Source: Pelecanus crispus
Lineage: Eukaryota; Chordata; Aves; Pelecaniformes; Pelecanidae
DNA length: 64,000 bases
Direction of reading: 5' to 3'
Assembly: GCF_030463565.1 (NCBI RefSeq)
Contig: NC_134656.1
Location: 3,458,501-3,522,500 of the forward strand
The notes beneath the pieces were generated by a model. That model was not told the DNA's origin. It did no database searches and saw only the letters and a list, made by a program, of their open reading frames with translations. Each line of letters starts with the position of its first letter. Within the stretch, counting starts at the first letter, position 1. The position numbers and the translations under genes are program-made. Shown here in pieces: positions 49,701 to 62,200 of this stretch.

Positions 49701-51970
49701 GGGCCCGACATGCAGACCTGCCGCAGGAGCAAAATTCGGCTGCTCCAGCTGGAGATGCAAAGATGTTCCTTACGCCTCACCTGGGCCATTTCTCAAAGCC
49801 CATCACTGCCTGAGTGCTGGACAGATACGAAGCAACACAGAGCGAGAGTTATTCAGTGCCTGAGGCTACCTAACTTCATGAGAGAAATTAATGTGCCCGT
49901 AAGAAGTGCAAGATGCACTACAGAGAAATGCACTTACTGCTTTGTGAGATGGTTTATTAGCTCTGGAGGTGTATTCACATCTGTTGGGGATTTTTTTTTT
50001 CTTTTCAGGGAGATCTAAAGAATGCCAACTGATTTCTTGAGAAAGCGATGAATCCTTCCCAGAGAACGGATGATCGCAGACAGACAGAAGGGTGAAGAAA
50101 ACAGGAGAAACAGTCTCAGAGCCACAAAAAAAAATAAGGAAGAATTGCCTTTGAAATACTTGCAAGGAAGGAACGGGATGACAGTCCCCAGCTAGGCGAT
50201 CCCAAATGGCAATATATTCACGAAGATGCATCTCCTGCAAATAGCTTCATGCTTCCCTTTATCGATTAAAGACAATTTCATCCAAAGCAGGGCTTGGAAG
50301 TGGAGAGGAACAGTGGCAAGATTCATCGGGACTGAAATGACACAGCTCATTTGGTTAGCAAGAGGAGAGCAGAAGTGGAAAAGCAAAGCTTAAAAAATTA
50401 AATATCAGATTTCAGTTTGGCATCCTTGCGCCAGGAGGTTTATATGAGCACACAGCGTGTGCCTGTCCAGCTCCCCAGCAGCCAATATTCCACCAACCTT
50501 GACAGAGGGATAAAAGGCTCAAAGATTTACTAAGCTGCTATGAGATTTTGCAGAACAGGCAACTGGGGACAGAAAGGGAGCGTGCATCTGTATGCCTCTG
50601 GATGGCTGCAAAGTAAATTGAATGCTTTATTAGACACCACAAACCCCGCAGAGGGAGAGCAGCGCAGTCACCCGAACTGCTTCGCGCAGAGCTTGTACCT
50701 CCTCCTTCGCACTGAGGAAACTGGTGGCCAGAGAGAAGGCAAAGCACATCCAAATTCCTCGGCCACGCGCGGCTCGTAGCACGCCGGGGACTGGAGGGCT
50801 GCTGCGAGCGGAGCCTGCTCATGGCCAGCAAGGGAAGAGCCCTGGGGTATTCACCTGCAAGCCCCCCCCCAGAGAACAGGAGGAGGGCCGGTCCTCCTCT
50901 CCTTCCACGTCCCCAGGCAGCGGGAGCAGAGCTGAAGGGATGCAGCATCTTACAGAAATCACCACCACAAAGACACCCCTGTGCTTGTGCCCTGAAGGAA
51001 AAGGCCCGCTAGTTTAGCCCCCGTGTGCAGGCCGGGCAGCTGCCCTCCTGCCTGCGAGCCCCAAAAGCTGCTCAAAAGCAAAGTCCTGCTTTGCTCTACA
51101 GAGCATCACAAGACACGCTTGGGAGGATGGCAGCACAAAGCCAAGACCGGGCACACTGAAACATTTCAAAGCACATCATTAAACAAGAAGCATGTGGGCG
51201 GGTGTCTTTTCCCCACAAACATTCACTGGCCACCTTTTACAGCGGTGGAGGAAGACTGAGCGTCATCTCCAGATGGAAGAGGCAGCAGGTGTATCTCATG
51301 GTGAGCCCACCACACCTCCGCTTGGGAACGCTGGACAGCCCCACGCACCCACGCGCTGGAGGTGCCCAAGCAACGGCAGATGGGTACAGGGTGTGGTAGT
51401 GCTGGGGCAGGTATAAGGTCATGTCCTGCCCTCAAAGATAAAAAAAACCCCGTAAGTGGAAACTGGTATGCATTAAAGTCATGCTTTAATAGGTGACATT
51501 AATGTGACAGGCTCTGTGATACAGCTCCGAGTGCTGGAAAACGTCCTGCGAACTCACTGCAAACACCTACAGCCAAAACTCTAAACCTGATGGTGACGGG
51601 GAACGGTTTGGTTTGAGCTCTCCACGCTAGGGCTCACAGTGAAATCCTCTTAAACACAAAAACAAACCACAGATCACTGTAACAAGATATATGATCTCTG
51701 TCCCAACTGAGCACATATTCACAATGAAAACTTCATTAAATAAGAAAATTACTATAAATCTGTACAAAAGCCACAATTAACAATTTCTTATGAATCTTTC
51801 ATAAAAGAATTTTCACTCAACATCTTCAAGTATTTGTATCTGCAGTTCAGTGTGTTCTAATCGGCTATTTAACTCCATTTGTTAATAAGGGAAAAAAAAA
51901 AGTAGTATTTTAAAAACATTAAAGCCTTTTTCCAGCACATGTGTGACCATGAACATCAGATGTTAAACTT
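49701..51970. other. Intergenic spacer between COL9A3 and OGFR
   Basis: No coding exon, repeat family or RNA gene recognised. A GC-rich patch lies at about 50750-50900. Confidence 0.6.
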
Positions 51971-53690
51971 GCAGACTTTTATTCCCACACACATGTATGT
52001 GGCATGCTCGATCAGGACCTACAGTCTGGGAAGGCAAGTCACCGATCAAATTCCTTGAAAGATGAAGCTTCTTAAGAGCTGTAGCAGAGAGAGGAAAAAC
52101 ATTAACATTGCACAGGCTAATGCATCTGCTCTCTGGCAAGGTGGGCAAGCCTCTAGCCATCTCCTACACAAAACAAACAGGACCTAAAAACCCCAAAACT
52201 AAAACAAACCAAAACAAACACTCTGAGCAAACAGCAAGTCCAGACCTTCTGGCTGTTGGAAACGGTTTCCTCCGCTTCATGAAACAGGTCCTCTGTTGTA
52301 AATCTCTAGGAACGAAAGGGCTAAATTGTTTAATGCTCCTTCAGACTTGGTTGAATACCGTATCAGTCAGGCAGAATAGCTAACAGGGAGGTCAGGAACA
52401 TTAAGGCAAGCAAATAGCTGGCAAGGTCTGAAAGTAAATTCTTGAGGGCTGTAGATAAATGAACCAGACAAGCGTACCCCCTCCAATTAGTTTCAATTAA
52501 CTGCTCCACAAAGCCCAGTGGTTTCCAGACACGTTGCACTCTAACGTGCCCTCACCGTCTGACACGCTGACCATTAATGGTAAAACAGGCCTGCCCTAAC
52601 TGGGAAGTGGGTTAAATTTGACACATCTAACTTCATGCGATGGGCCTGCAGAAAAGCCAGCCCCACAGGCAACTGCAGATTAACGGCAGAGTCTGAAAAG
52701 ATGCAATGACCAATACTTGTTCCATTTTGGCAACTGAGGAAGGCAGGCCCTGGAACCAGTGGTGGACAGAAATATCTGTGGAAGACTATCAAGGGTCTGA
52801 AAGCGATGGAAAAACCTGGGGAAGAAGAGCTCTAGACAGCTTTATGCTAAGTCTGAGCGCTTTTCTCTTGGAAACCAGTAGACGATTCATATTCTCAATT
52901 CTAGCAAGCACTACACAAAGCAACTTCTGCAGGGGATACATGGAACCGATTCATCAGCTCTTTGCACCCTAGAGAACAGTAGCTGCACACAAAGGTTAGC
53001 ACTGGCCAGCGATACGTTCCGACTACGCATTTCATCCCAGTCTAAAGTCAAACCTACCTTCTTTGTAGGAGGAGAGGCAGCTACACTCTTACATGACGCG
53101 AAACGCATATACTCATCTCTTTCAGGCAAATGCCACAAAAATAATCATTTATGACCTAGGAAGCAGACACACAGCAACTTTGCCAGGAATAAATCTCCTG
53201 GGAAGGTACAGCCTTTCAAAATAACAAATAGAAGTTACACGGTAATAGAAAGGCCTGGCAAATTAGGTCATGCTGTCTTACATTAAAAATCATGTATTTA
53301 ATAAATAGTTGACTAGTTCAAACAAGGAAACATTAGATTTCCTCTTCTCTTTAAGAGGGGACATACCAGAACCAAAGCAAAGTGCAAAAATCCCTGTTAC
53401 TCCAAGATAGTCCCGAACATCAGATAAAAAACAGGAACAGGACACAGCCTGTCTGTGAAGACGCCTAAATTAGAGTTTCCTCCTTAGGGTAACCAAGGGC
53501 TGGATCTCAGTGAAGTTACTACAGATGACTAAAAAAGTGTGGGAGGGTGAAAGTCAGACAGGGGCTAGCCTGGATCAGCCCAAAGGAAGTTTATTCTTCC
53601 GTGTACTTTTGCTATCCCAATCACTAAAGCTGGCTCCTAGCAGTTAGGGCAGCGTCATCTCCGCGTGCTCGAGTCCTTGCTGTGCTGGTC
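51971..53690 (-). other. OGFR: OGFR 3' flank and 3' UTR
   Basis: Minus-strand AATAAA signals are at 53590-53595, about 100 nt after the stop, and near 51976-51981, which would give a 1.7-kb 3' UTR. Which is used is unknown. Confidence 0.45.
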
Positions 53691-55062
53691 TCACTTTGCT
53701 GCTACCTGCTCTTCGTCAGGTTCTGCTGCATGCTCAGAGCTTTCAGGTTTTTGTGTTGCAACCTCAGCACTGTCTTCTTCAGGACAAGCGGACGCCACGC
53801 TCTCCTCAAGACTCTCTGGAACTTGTTTCTTGCCTGTAACTTCTGCTTGCCCTTTTTCACTTGCGTCTTCTGCCTTTTTATGCTGTTCTACCCCATCTAC
53901 CTCACTTTTGCCTCCCAGGAGCGTGCTGTTGCAGTGGTGCTGAGCGCTCCTTGCTGTGACTTGATCGCCACTCGACCCCAAACCATCACTTACTGGAGAA
54001 GTGCCGCCAGTCTTGGGGAGCCCAAAACCAACTGGGGGTCTCACAGCCCCACCATTTGCATCACCACAACTCTTCTCGCTTGTCGCTTCCACGGTTGCAT
54101 TCTTCTCACTGACGTTTTCTTTTTCAGTCTCAGTGTTTGCAACAGATGGATTTATCTTGGCACTAGAGGCAGGGGGCCCCATGTTCAGGTTTATGGCCAA
54201 GTTGTATGTTTTGGTTTTCGATGTTCTTTTATCAACTTTCCTCCGTTTTACAGCTGCATCAGTGGTCTCTGGCACTGTTAAGTCTTTGCTGCTTGCATCG
54301 TTTTCTTTCAGTGGTTCCTGGTCCTCTTCTGCTTTTAGGAGTGGAACCGAGGAGGGGATTTCTGCATCAATTGCACATTCTCCCAGATTACGGGAAATGT
54401 TTTCAATATCAGTAGGGCTTTTCAACGGTCCACTCTGTTTAGCGTCTGCCATATTTGCATCCAGTTTTCTCTTCTTGCTCTCCTTTGTGCAATCATTTTC
54501 TGCCGTACCCTGCACTTCTTCAGTCTCACTGTTTAAATCCTTCTCCTGCTGGGTAAAGGAAGCCTCTTTCTCCTCTTCACCATCCCCTCCCTTCAAAACG
54601 CATTCACTTAACTTCTCTTTTACATCCTCATCATTCACTTTAGGCTGCATGTCTGCAGCATCTCCAGCTTTCTGTTCTTCCTCTGACGACCGGTTCTGAT
54701 CCTTTTCCACAGAATCATCACATTGTTTACCAGGAGTTTCCTGTTTATCTTCATCCTTTTTGTGCAGCTGTGACTCGGTAGAGCGCGCTCTGTACTTCAA
54801 GAGTTTCTCGTGCGGTCCCCATACAAAGCTGCCTCGAGGTTTGAAGTGTTGCCAAGCGTAGTGGACTAGTTCTCTTCTCTTCTGTTTGCTTCTGATGGTG
54901 AACAGGAAGTAATCCAAGGCACTTCTCTTGACATTTGGCAATGTCTCCTTAACAAGAGTTTCTGTTAGGAAAAACTTTACCAAGTGCACTTGATAGTGTT
55001 CGTATCCCATCTCCCCCAGGCACTTCAGGATGCGTGTAATCCGCAAATTGTTGTGGCTAAAC
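53691..55062 (-). CDS. OGFR: OGFR last coding exon
   Basis: 1372 bp ending in TGA at 53691-53693. Begins FSHNNLRITRILKCLGEMGY, completes the OGFr_N domain, then encodes a tail of about 370 residues that is highly charged and low in hydrophobic residues, probably disordered. Acceptor tttatttcag. Confidence 0.97.
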
Positions 55063-58000
55063 CTGAAATAAACAGATAAGCAATGCTGTTAAGTGAGTCA
55101 TAGAATCATAGAATCGTTTAGGTTGGAAAAGACCTTTAAGATCATCCAGTCCAGCCATTAACCTAACATAACCAAGTCCTCCACTAAACCAATTAAAGGT
55201 AAAGTAGCAACCCCATGCCTCCTGGCTTGGTGGCTGGATCATTTATAATGAAAGTAAAAACTAGGAATCATTAAGATTAGAAAGGATCTCTAAGATCATC
55301 AGTCCAATCATCAACCCAACACCACCATGCCCACTAAACCATGTCCCAAAGTGCCATGTCTGCCCGTTTTTTGAAATCTTCCAGGGATGGTGACTCCACC
55401 ACCTCCAGGGGCAGCCTGTTCCAATGCTTGACTACCCCTTCCGTGAAGAAATTTTTCCTAATAAAAAAGCTTGCAGTCCAAGCTTGAAGTCCAAGTTTGA
55501 AGTCACAACGAACACCCAGGGTACCTGCCAAATGTTTTGTGCATCACAGTTATTGACTGTGATCCATTTGATCTATTAAAGACCGTTTGACAATGCAGAT
55601 GGGAGTATAGGCAGGCTTACTTTTAAAGCACCTACTGCTGCTGTCTGCCTTTAGCCGTACCTCCCTAGCCCTTCTTAGACTGCTTGGATTAATCATCTCA
55701 ACTGCTTGGAAAGGTTCTGGCTTTCTGCATCACCCACCAGTAGGTGGGTGATGAACAGACACGATATTGGGTCAGACACACAAGTCCACGCAGTCCAATA
55801 TCTTGTCCCTGATGTCTCTGACAGTGTCCCTGCATGGTAAGCCTGTAGAGAAGTGTAAAAATACAGGTATGTAAGGATGCTGCTGGAAATTCATGCCTTA
55901 GGGACTTAGGCTAGACACAGCTTTTTTGGTTGTTTGTTTTTACACTTGACAGTCTTCAAGTTGGTTTTTCTTTTGTGAGTATGCCCAGTCCATTTAGAGC
56001 CCTTGTTAATACCATTATGGGTACTGGAATATGAAGGGTCACTACTATCTCTGTGGTAAGACCTGCAATAATATAAAAACATTGCCATCAATTTGCAGAG
56101 CACTTTTCAACCAAGGATTCAAAGCATTTTACACACATTAAGGCAGCTTTATAAACAATCAGGGAAGCATATGGAAACACTCCTATTTTGTAGTTTAACA
56201 GAATACTACAAAGGCAACCTGGCTACCTGTGAAAATGTTGCAGCGATTCCTGCTTAAAATACGGTTTTAAACACAAGCTCTTTAACATCTCCAAGTCTGT
56301 ATTTCGTACTTCAGGAGACCAACATGAAGAATGCCTGCTGCTAACAGCTGTACCAGATACAAAAGAAAACCAGTCTCAGCTGGTTTACTTATTTATTATA
56401 TTGTCACCTATTAAAGTGACAGACAGTGTGATGACCTACAGTCGGAGGCTGAGCCAAGTTAAAAATACTTAGGTAGCTAACTTCTTTATCAACAAAAGCC
56501 TCCATTCCTCAAGGGCTGAGGATTTTCTTGACTTTGACTTTTTTTTTCTTCTCAAAGAAGTGCCTGGCCAGCAGTAAATGACCAGCAGTATTAACAGAGA
56601 CTCACCAGTTCAAGTTTTGAAATCGTTCAGCCCAATTCTCTGCTCTCGTAAGTTCTCCAGTTTCCTCGTTGATCAGAGTGATTCCATAAAATCTCAGCAT
56701 GAGCTGATAAGCACGTCTAAACCTCTGCATAACTTCCTTGGACTTCCTAAAGGCCTGAAAACAAGACAGACCAATGAATACAAGGTGCAACTCCCTAATT
56801 ACCTGCACCAGTTTAAGTGGCACCTGAATTATAAACAAGGCTTGATTATATCACTAAACATCTCATTTGCTGGTGTAGCTACTGGCAGACACAAGACAGA
56901 CAAATGCTTAACAGTGCTTGAGTGAGCTCTGTTCACACTAGGGCCCCAAGGAAGCAATGTGAAAAAAACTAGACTTCACATATAAGGCATTTAGGGAAAA
57001 TCCTAACATCCTTCAGGTCTTTAAAAAAAAAAAAAAAGAAAAAAAGACAAAAGCTTTCAATACCTGGATTTCTTGACACGTGAGTGGCTTGGCACGCCAG
57101 TTCATCCCATGTTCACGTAAAGGGAATAGCCTGAAGGGAAAGAAATTTTCAGCCCAGATGAGCAAAGATGACATCTAACTCAGGGTACTTATTTTGTTAA
57201 AACAAAAAAGATTCCAAAAATTGTGATATCACAGGCATCTCTTCCTCACATCCTTATGGACAGACAAGCAGTTTACTATACGACAAATAAATCCCTTCCA
57301 TAAAAGCATTATCCGCGGCAATGATAACAACATACTTGGCTTATCTGGATCTCTCTCGTTGCCCTAATACTCTTTTCTGCAGTATGCCGTAAGACCAAGC
57401 GTGACCGAGATCTATTGCCACAGCTGCACCGGAACCCTGTGTCTTCAGCATTTCCACTGCATTATTTCTAGAAGAATGTAGCTCAATAAAGTGGACACAG
57501 GTTTCACTCAGGAGTCATTCTGGGCCTTTTGGGAAGGGAGCACAGACACAACTGACTCTTTTAGGAGGCACAACTAAAGAGAGGCACTATATTCCTGCAG
57601 ACACTTTACCACTGTATGTAAGAATGGTTTTCTTCCAGAACTTCATAGTTGTCCCACCAAGATTCAAGCAGAGTTTCAATATGCAAACCTGAAAAGAAAA
57701 GGAGAAAGTCAGGCAAGAAGAAATGACACCAAATGAAAATTAAAGTTAGCCAGTCACCCAAGGTGGCTCATCCAGAGCCAGGTGTTCGCATACAGGCATT
57801 AGCTTCTCTAACTAGACAACCAGCCTGGTAAGCCAGAAAAAACCCTTACTTTCCTACCACCAAACGGAAAATTAAAGAACATACGGCAGGAATAAGGACA
57901 TTTTAAAATGGAAATGCTTGGTGGATTTTTTGTTTGTTCGGGGTTCTTTTTTGTTTCATTTTGGTGATGGGTTTTATTTGTCTGGTTTGTTTTTTCTTTA

Positions 58001-58548
58001 TAATTGTCCCACATGGATCAAGCTCCTCTTTCACCAATTCAACCAGCTGCAGCAAAGTTGCACCGAACAGTCACCACACAAGGTACTCACCCTGGGGCAA
58101 AAAACGGATCTCATTTTTATAAAAGCTTAAGTTCCACATCTCTTCTTCCTCCTGATTTTCTGATTCTACCAAATCCTGGAGATGAGAACAAGAAATCAAC
58201 AAGCAGCAATCTTTTAAAAGGCAGTATTCACTTCAACACTTCTCCTTGCTCTCCCTCACATTTCCTAAACATTTCAAGCTAAATCCTTGAAATGTGTTTT
58301 GGGAAGTAACAGCTTGTTTCTGATGCACCCACATGCACATCATCCCTTCTCCTTCACAGATGAATCCTTTAAAGGTTCTAAGCCTGTCAATATAAAGACA
58401 AAAGGGTGCCCTCAACTCCAGAAAGCATTCCTAAACTTAGTGTGTGATGAGGAAGAGCCACAAGAGCATGCGCATCATTATTTAGTCCGTACCGGGTAAT
58501 GATGTCTGTATCTCTGCAAGTCTTTTGCTGCATTCCAGTTGCGCCTGC
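53691..58548 (-). CDS. OGFR: OGFR, opioid growth factor receptor (six coding exons, 5' partial)
   Basis: Joining 58493-58548, 58091-58175, 57610-57688, 57064-57130, 56606-56754 and 53691-55062 gives 601 aa in one frame. The first about 230 aa form the OGFr N-terminal domain: RRNWNAAKDLQRYRHHYP, LSFYKNEIRFLP, ENHSYIQWLFPLREHGMNW, FQNLNWFSHNNLRITRILK, ALDYFLFTIRS and SFVWGPHEKLL. In mammals the protein binds Met-enkephalin at the nuclear envelope and nucleus and slows proliferation. The tail is Glu/Ser/Lys-rich with NLS-like SKKRKL and KRRKVDKR. Human's proline-rich 20-residue tandem repeats are absent. The first coding exon, expected to be acidic, was not found, so the start is missing. OGFRL1 is a relative, but SKKRKL and KRRKVD favour OGFR. 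Confidence 0.95.
55099..55225 (-). mobile_element. CR1 3'-end fragment
   Basis: The plus strand reads 'aatcatagaatcgtttaggt' and 'tggaaaagacctttaagatc', the complement of a CR1 end. It lies in the last OGFR intron, starting within 40 bp of the last exon's acceptor. Confidence 0.92.
55262..55525 (-). mobile_element. Second CR1 3' fragment, longer and more diverged
   Basis: Starts with a mutated CR1 terminus and continues through 'gcccgttttttgaaatcttc', 'tggtgactccaccacctcca' and 'ggcagcctgttccaatgctt', typical CR1 3' body. Same orientation as the copy next to it. Confidence 0.92.
55526..56605 (-). other. OGFR: Remainder of the last OGFR intron
   Basis: Intronic; a short palindrome-like 'cacccaccagtaggtgggtg' lies at about 55731-55750. 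Nothing else recognised. Confidence 0.75.
56606..56754 (-). CDS. OGFR: OGFR coding exon (FRKSKEVMQRFRRAYQLML)
   Basis: 149 bp; encodes AFRKSKEVMQRFRRAYQLML, then RFYGITL and NWAERFQNLNW. The Trp codon is split across the donor (TG|G). Acceptor ttgttttcag. Confidence 0.96.
57064..57130 (-). CDS. OGFR: OGFR coding exon (LFPLREHGMNW)
   Basis: 67 bp; LFPLREHGMNWRAKPLTCQE then IQ. Acceptor cccttcag, donor CAG|GTATTG. Both ends are in phase with neighbours. Confidence 0.96.
57610..57688 (-). CDS. OGFR: OGFR coding exon (ENHSYIQW)
   Basis: 79 bp; LHIETLLESWWDNYEVLEEN then HSYIQW. Acceptor cttttcag, donor AGTG|GTAAAG. Confidence 0.96.
58091..58175 (-). CDS. OGFR: OGFR coding exon (LSFYKNEIRFLP)
   Basis: 85 bp; DLVESENQEEEEMWNLSFYK then NEIRFLPQ. 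Acceptor catctccag, donor CAGG|GTGAGT. Confidence 0.96.
58493..58548 (-). CDS. OGFR: OGFR coding exon 2 (RRNWNAAKDLQRYRHHYP)
   Basis: 56 bp; the first two bases complete a codon begun in the missing upstream exon. RRNWNAAKDLQRYRHHYP opens the OGFr_N domain. Acceptor gttctcag, donor CCCG|GTACGG, a weaker donor. Confidence 0.92.
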
Positions 58549-59235
58549 CTGAGAACTAGAGAAAAGAGCCAGATCAGAGATCCAGAATAAAGCTGTCTAC
58601 TGAAAAAAAAAAAAAAATAACCCACTGATTGAATTCAGCATCTCTCACACATGTTCTCCTGCCTATCGCTCTCCTGTGCCCTCCACCCTGCTCTCCCAGC
58701 ACCCCCAAAAACCAGCCAGCTTGTTACTGCAGGTGTTTCTCTGCACTCCTGAAGCCAACTTTGGACTAAGAGAAGTTCACGCCATCTCCTTTAACCAAAA
58801 CATTTATTTTTCTTTCTAGTCTTATTAATCAAGGCCTTCATGTTTTATGCAGATCTTTTATCCCAGTTGGGTTTTCCTACAGAAATGGTCAAAACTAGCT
58901 GGAAATCCTGAGTAGTAAAATGTCATTTGCTTCCTTAACTCGAAGGTTTTAAAACAAGACAAACTAAGCCCTGCCTGCCTATCTGTCTCCAAGTCACTAC
59001 ATACCCTCGTCAAGACAGAGATCAGACTTTAAAATTGTAGAATTTAACATGCAGAAATATCCCTTAAGTTCAAGATTCCCATTCCCTGCAGACATTACTG
59101 AAATAAAGTTTTCATCGACTCTGCTTCATGCTCAAGAGCAGCCTTGCTGGTTTATCACCATGCTGATCTCGACAGTGGACAATAATAGAGCCACATGGTC
59201 ACATGAGATATTTATTTTATTGGACTTCCGTTCCA

Positions 59236-59255
59236 ATCATCATCATCATCATCAT
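59236..59255. repeat. (ATC)n microsatellite
   Basis: About six to seven atc units, within OGFR intron 1. Confidence 0.9.
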
Positions 59256-62200
59256 TACTCCTCCTCTCTCCACATAACCAAACTTTATGTCCATCCTACC
59301 TGAAAATGCCTCTGAGACAGCGGTGATGAATTTGATCTTTGTTCCTACAAATAAAAGGCATTTAGTTGAAACATTTTGAAACCAAACTTCACTAATAAAA
59401 TACAAAAATATATACGAAATGAGAATACCCACAGCAGTGACTGACATGACCCCTATTAGTTGCCAAGTGACAGATTTACCCAGTTACAGATGAATTCACT
59501 TGATTTTATTGGCAATTCAAATTGCTATAGAGAAAAACCTGTGGTGCCATGTCCACCTGACAATTAGGTGCCAGGTTCTCCTCGCTACACAGATGTGCTA
59601 GATTCATTCCAAATGTAGCATTTAGACAGAAATCACAAAGAACAGCTTCATTTCTTCCTCTGAACTTCACAGAAATAGAAGTTGCAAGTATGACTTAATT
59701 TAAAATGCATTTTAAGTGAAGTATATTATTTTTTAACAGTGGATTACCTCAATGATAAGAGATTTTATTACACTTCACAAGCAACACAGACAGGTTTAAT
59801 CTTGCCAAGTGCTGAACCATCTTGTCCCAAATCATGAAAGCGCTTGGAAGTGTTTTGTCAGGGCAGAACCACCAAAACGAACAAGACCGCTCATGAATAA
59901 AAGGACCCACCCAAGGCGAAGCACAGTGCCCTCAGAGCCTTCAACACCAGCTCACAGCAAGAGCAGGGGCTTTGTGAAACAGAGATAAGATGTGCACACC
60001 CTTGCAAAATAAGCGTTTTAGGAAACTTAGAAGAAAGAAGCAGCAAATGCTCTCCCAAGTTATTTTTTAACTTCATTTGATAGTTCCTAAACTCGTTTGC
60101 CCAGAGGAACACAAAACCCAAAACCACTTTCTAGTGAACAGTGAACACAGATCACCACTTCATTAACTATTGAGGCAGGAACTGGATTAGATTTCTTTAA
60201 CACCTTGTTGTAATCAAGTCATCCATTCAGCAGCCCTGTTGATTGCTAATACTTAAAATTTATGAAGCATGCACAGCATTTGGAAGATCAAAGCTTTATC
60301 CACAGGAGGAGGTCAACAACGCAGAAGTTTTTAAAATTACATTTTAAATACACATTTACACACTATGAGTCCCCCATACTTCGGTGACAGGAATTAAATA
60401 TAGCTCAAGTTGGTTTTTAAATGTAATAACTTGTGATGACCTAAAATAATGCCTGTCTACATTGCAACACATTTCCACCTTATAAATGACAACACAGACC
60501 AAAATAGGTGGCAGAACTTCCCACAGCCACATGGCCCATATGGGATTAGAGCTGCCGTCCATCCCCAGAATCTACCCAGACTGCAGAAATGCACACAACT
60601 ATAAAAAGCTTTGCTACACAGCTAACATTTGGAAAAAAAGTGGCTGCAGACACAAGACTAAGAAATACGTTCCGCCAGAACAGATCAATATTATTCTTTT
60701 GTCGAAGATGTAAGCAGAGACTGGGATTTAGCACTTTGAAATTCATGGATGCTTTTGACTATAACTTTTGAACTCCAAGGATGAAACTCCGATACTGTGG
60801 AATTAATGAAAATTTTGTTCCCAATTACAGAAGAATCAATTTCCAGATATTCTTAACGTTCTGAAATAATATCTTTTAACACAGTCAAGTGGGACAGGCT
60901 AACGGTAGACCGGCTCCATATTTTGAAAAAGAAGTGGTTTGCTGAAGAGTAAGCGCAGACACAGAGCCAGATGCAATACCGCGGTGCAAGGTGCTGCAAG
61001 GCTTGTCTAGAAGGAAGCTAGGTCCAGGCAGAAAGGCGTTCTGGAGCACAGCATTAAAGAGAATAAGATGGGGAAGCAAAGAAAGCAAAACTCAGCCCTC
61101 CCTCCAAGCAGGTGTTGTTCCTGGGTCTCTATAAACTTCTATTTAAGCCACACAGAAACATAACCTTCCTTTTCTTTCCAGGTTAGAAAAGAGAAACTAA
61201 ACTGCAAGACCGAAACTTGTACACATAAATCAACCCCCCTTATTTCTCACAATACTGGTAGGCAATCCAAGTGGGTTTCTCCCTCCAAAGCTGCAACGCA
61301 TCAGTCAGAACATGCAAAGAGCATGAGGAAAGCAGAGAACAAAGCCAGGAGAGGGTAACGCAAACAATATTTGGCTGGAAACTGTGAACCAGCTGCAACC
61401 GAAAGGGATGAAAGAACGCGTGGATTGTGAACAAGACACAGGAATGAGAAAGACAATTGAATACTAGAAGGGCGATCAAAACCTTTTGTTGATGGAGTTA
61501 GGAGGACGCAGAACTACAGGGCTTATTACTAAAATGTGGCTCTGAGCAGCGCAACATGGACCCCATACGCTACAGCAGGCTAAGAGATAACCTTTTTAAA
61601 ATAAGCACAAACGCCAAGATTTTCAACGCTTGCTCCTAGAAGCTAAAAGCACCGCAATGCAAAAGAGCTGCAAAGACACAGCCGCAGGAATTTCAGACCC
61701 CGAATACGGAGTATTTGCAGGGATACAGGTGAGATGCAAAGATAAATGTAGAATTTTAGGTTGGTTTTGAAAGTGTGTAGTGAAAAGAATAAAAAAAACT
61801 CTAACCTCAGTTTTGAATAAAGACATTAGCAGCTTCAGCAACGAAGTATACCATCTAGGTATACATCTGAGGGGAGAAGAATGAGAATTAGTGTCATATA
61901 AGCAGAAGTAGGAACTAGTTTTGGAAACCGATTCATGCCTTTGGCAGGTTGTAAAGGCACAAATGGCTAGCAGAAGATTTACTGTTTCTTTTTGTACTCA
62001 TGCTCACTGCGCTTAAAAAATTTTCAGGCACTGTCAGGCAGAGGGGACTACACATTCCTCACTGAAGGAGGAACTCCTCTTTAAAAATGCAGAACAATAT
62101 TCCACGGGCTGTAAGTCTCAGGATAACATCGTCCCTTGTAAGGCAAAGTTCGAAAAGTCCACTCACTGGAGTGAAAAAACGGTCCTTGCTTTTACAGTTG

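Noticed and set aside
55731-55750. Short inverted repeat caccc...gggtg in OGFR intron
   Set aside because: Stem is short and isolated, with no RNA-gene features.
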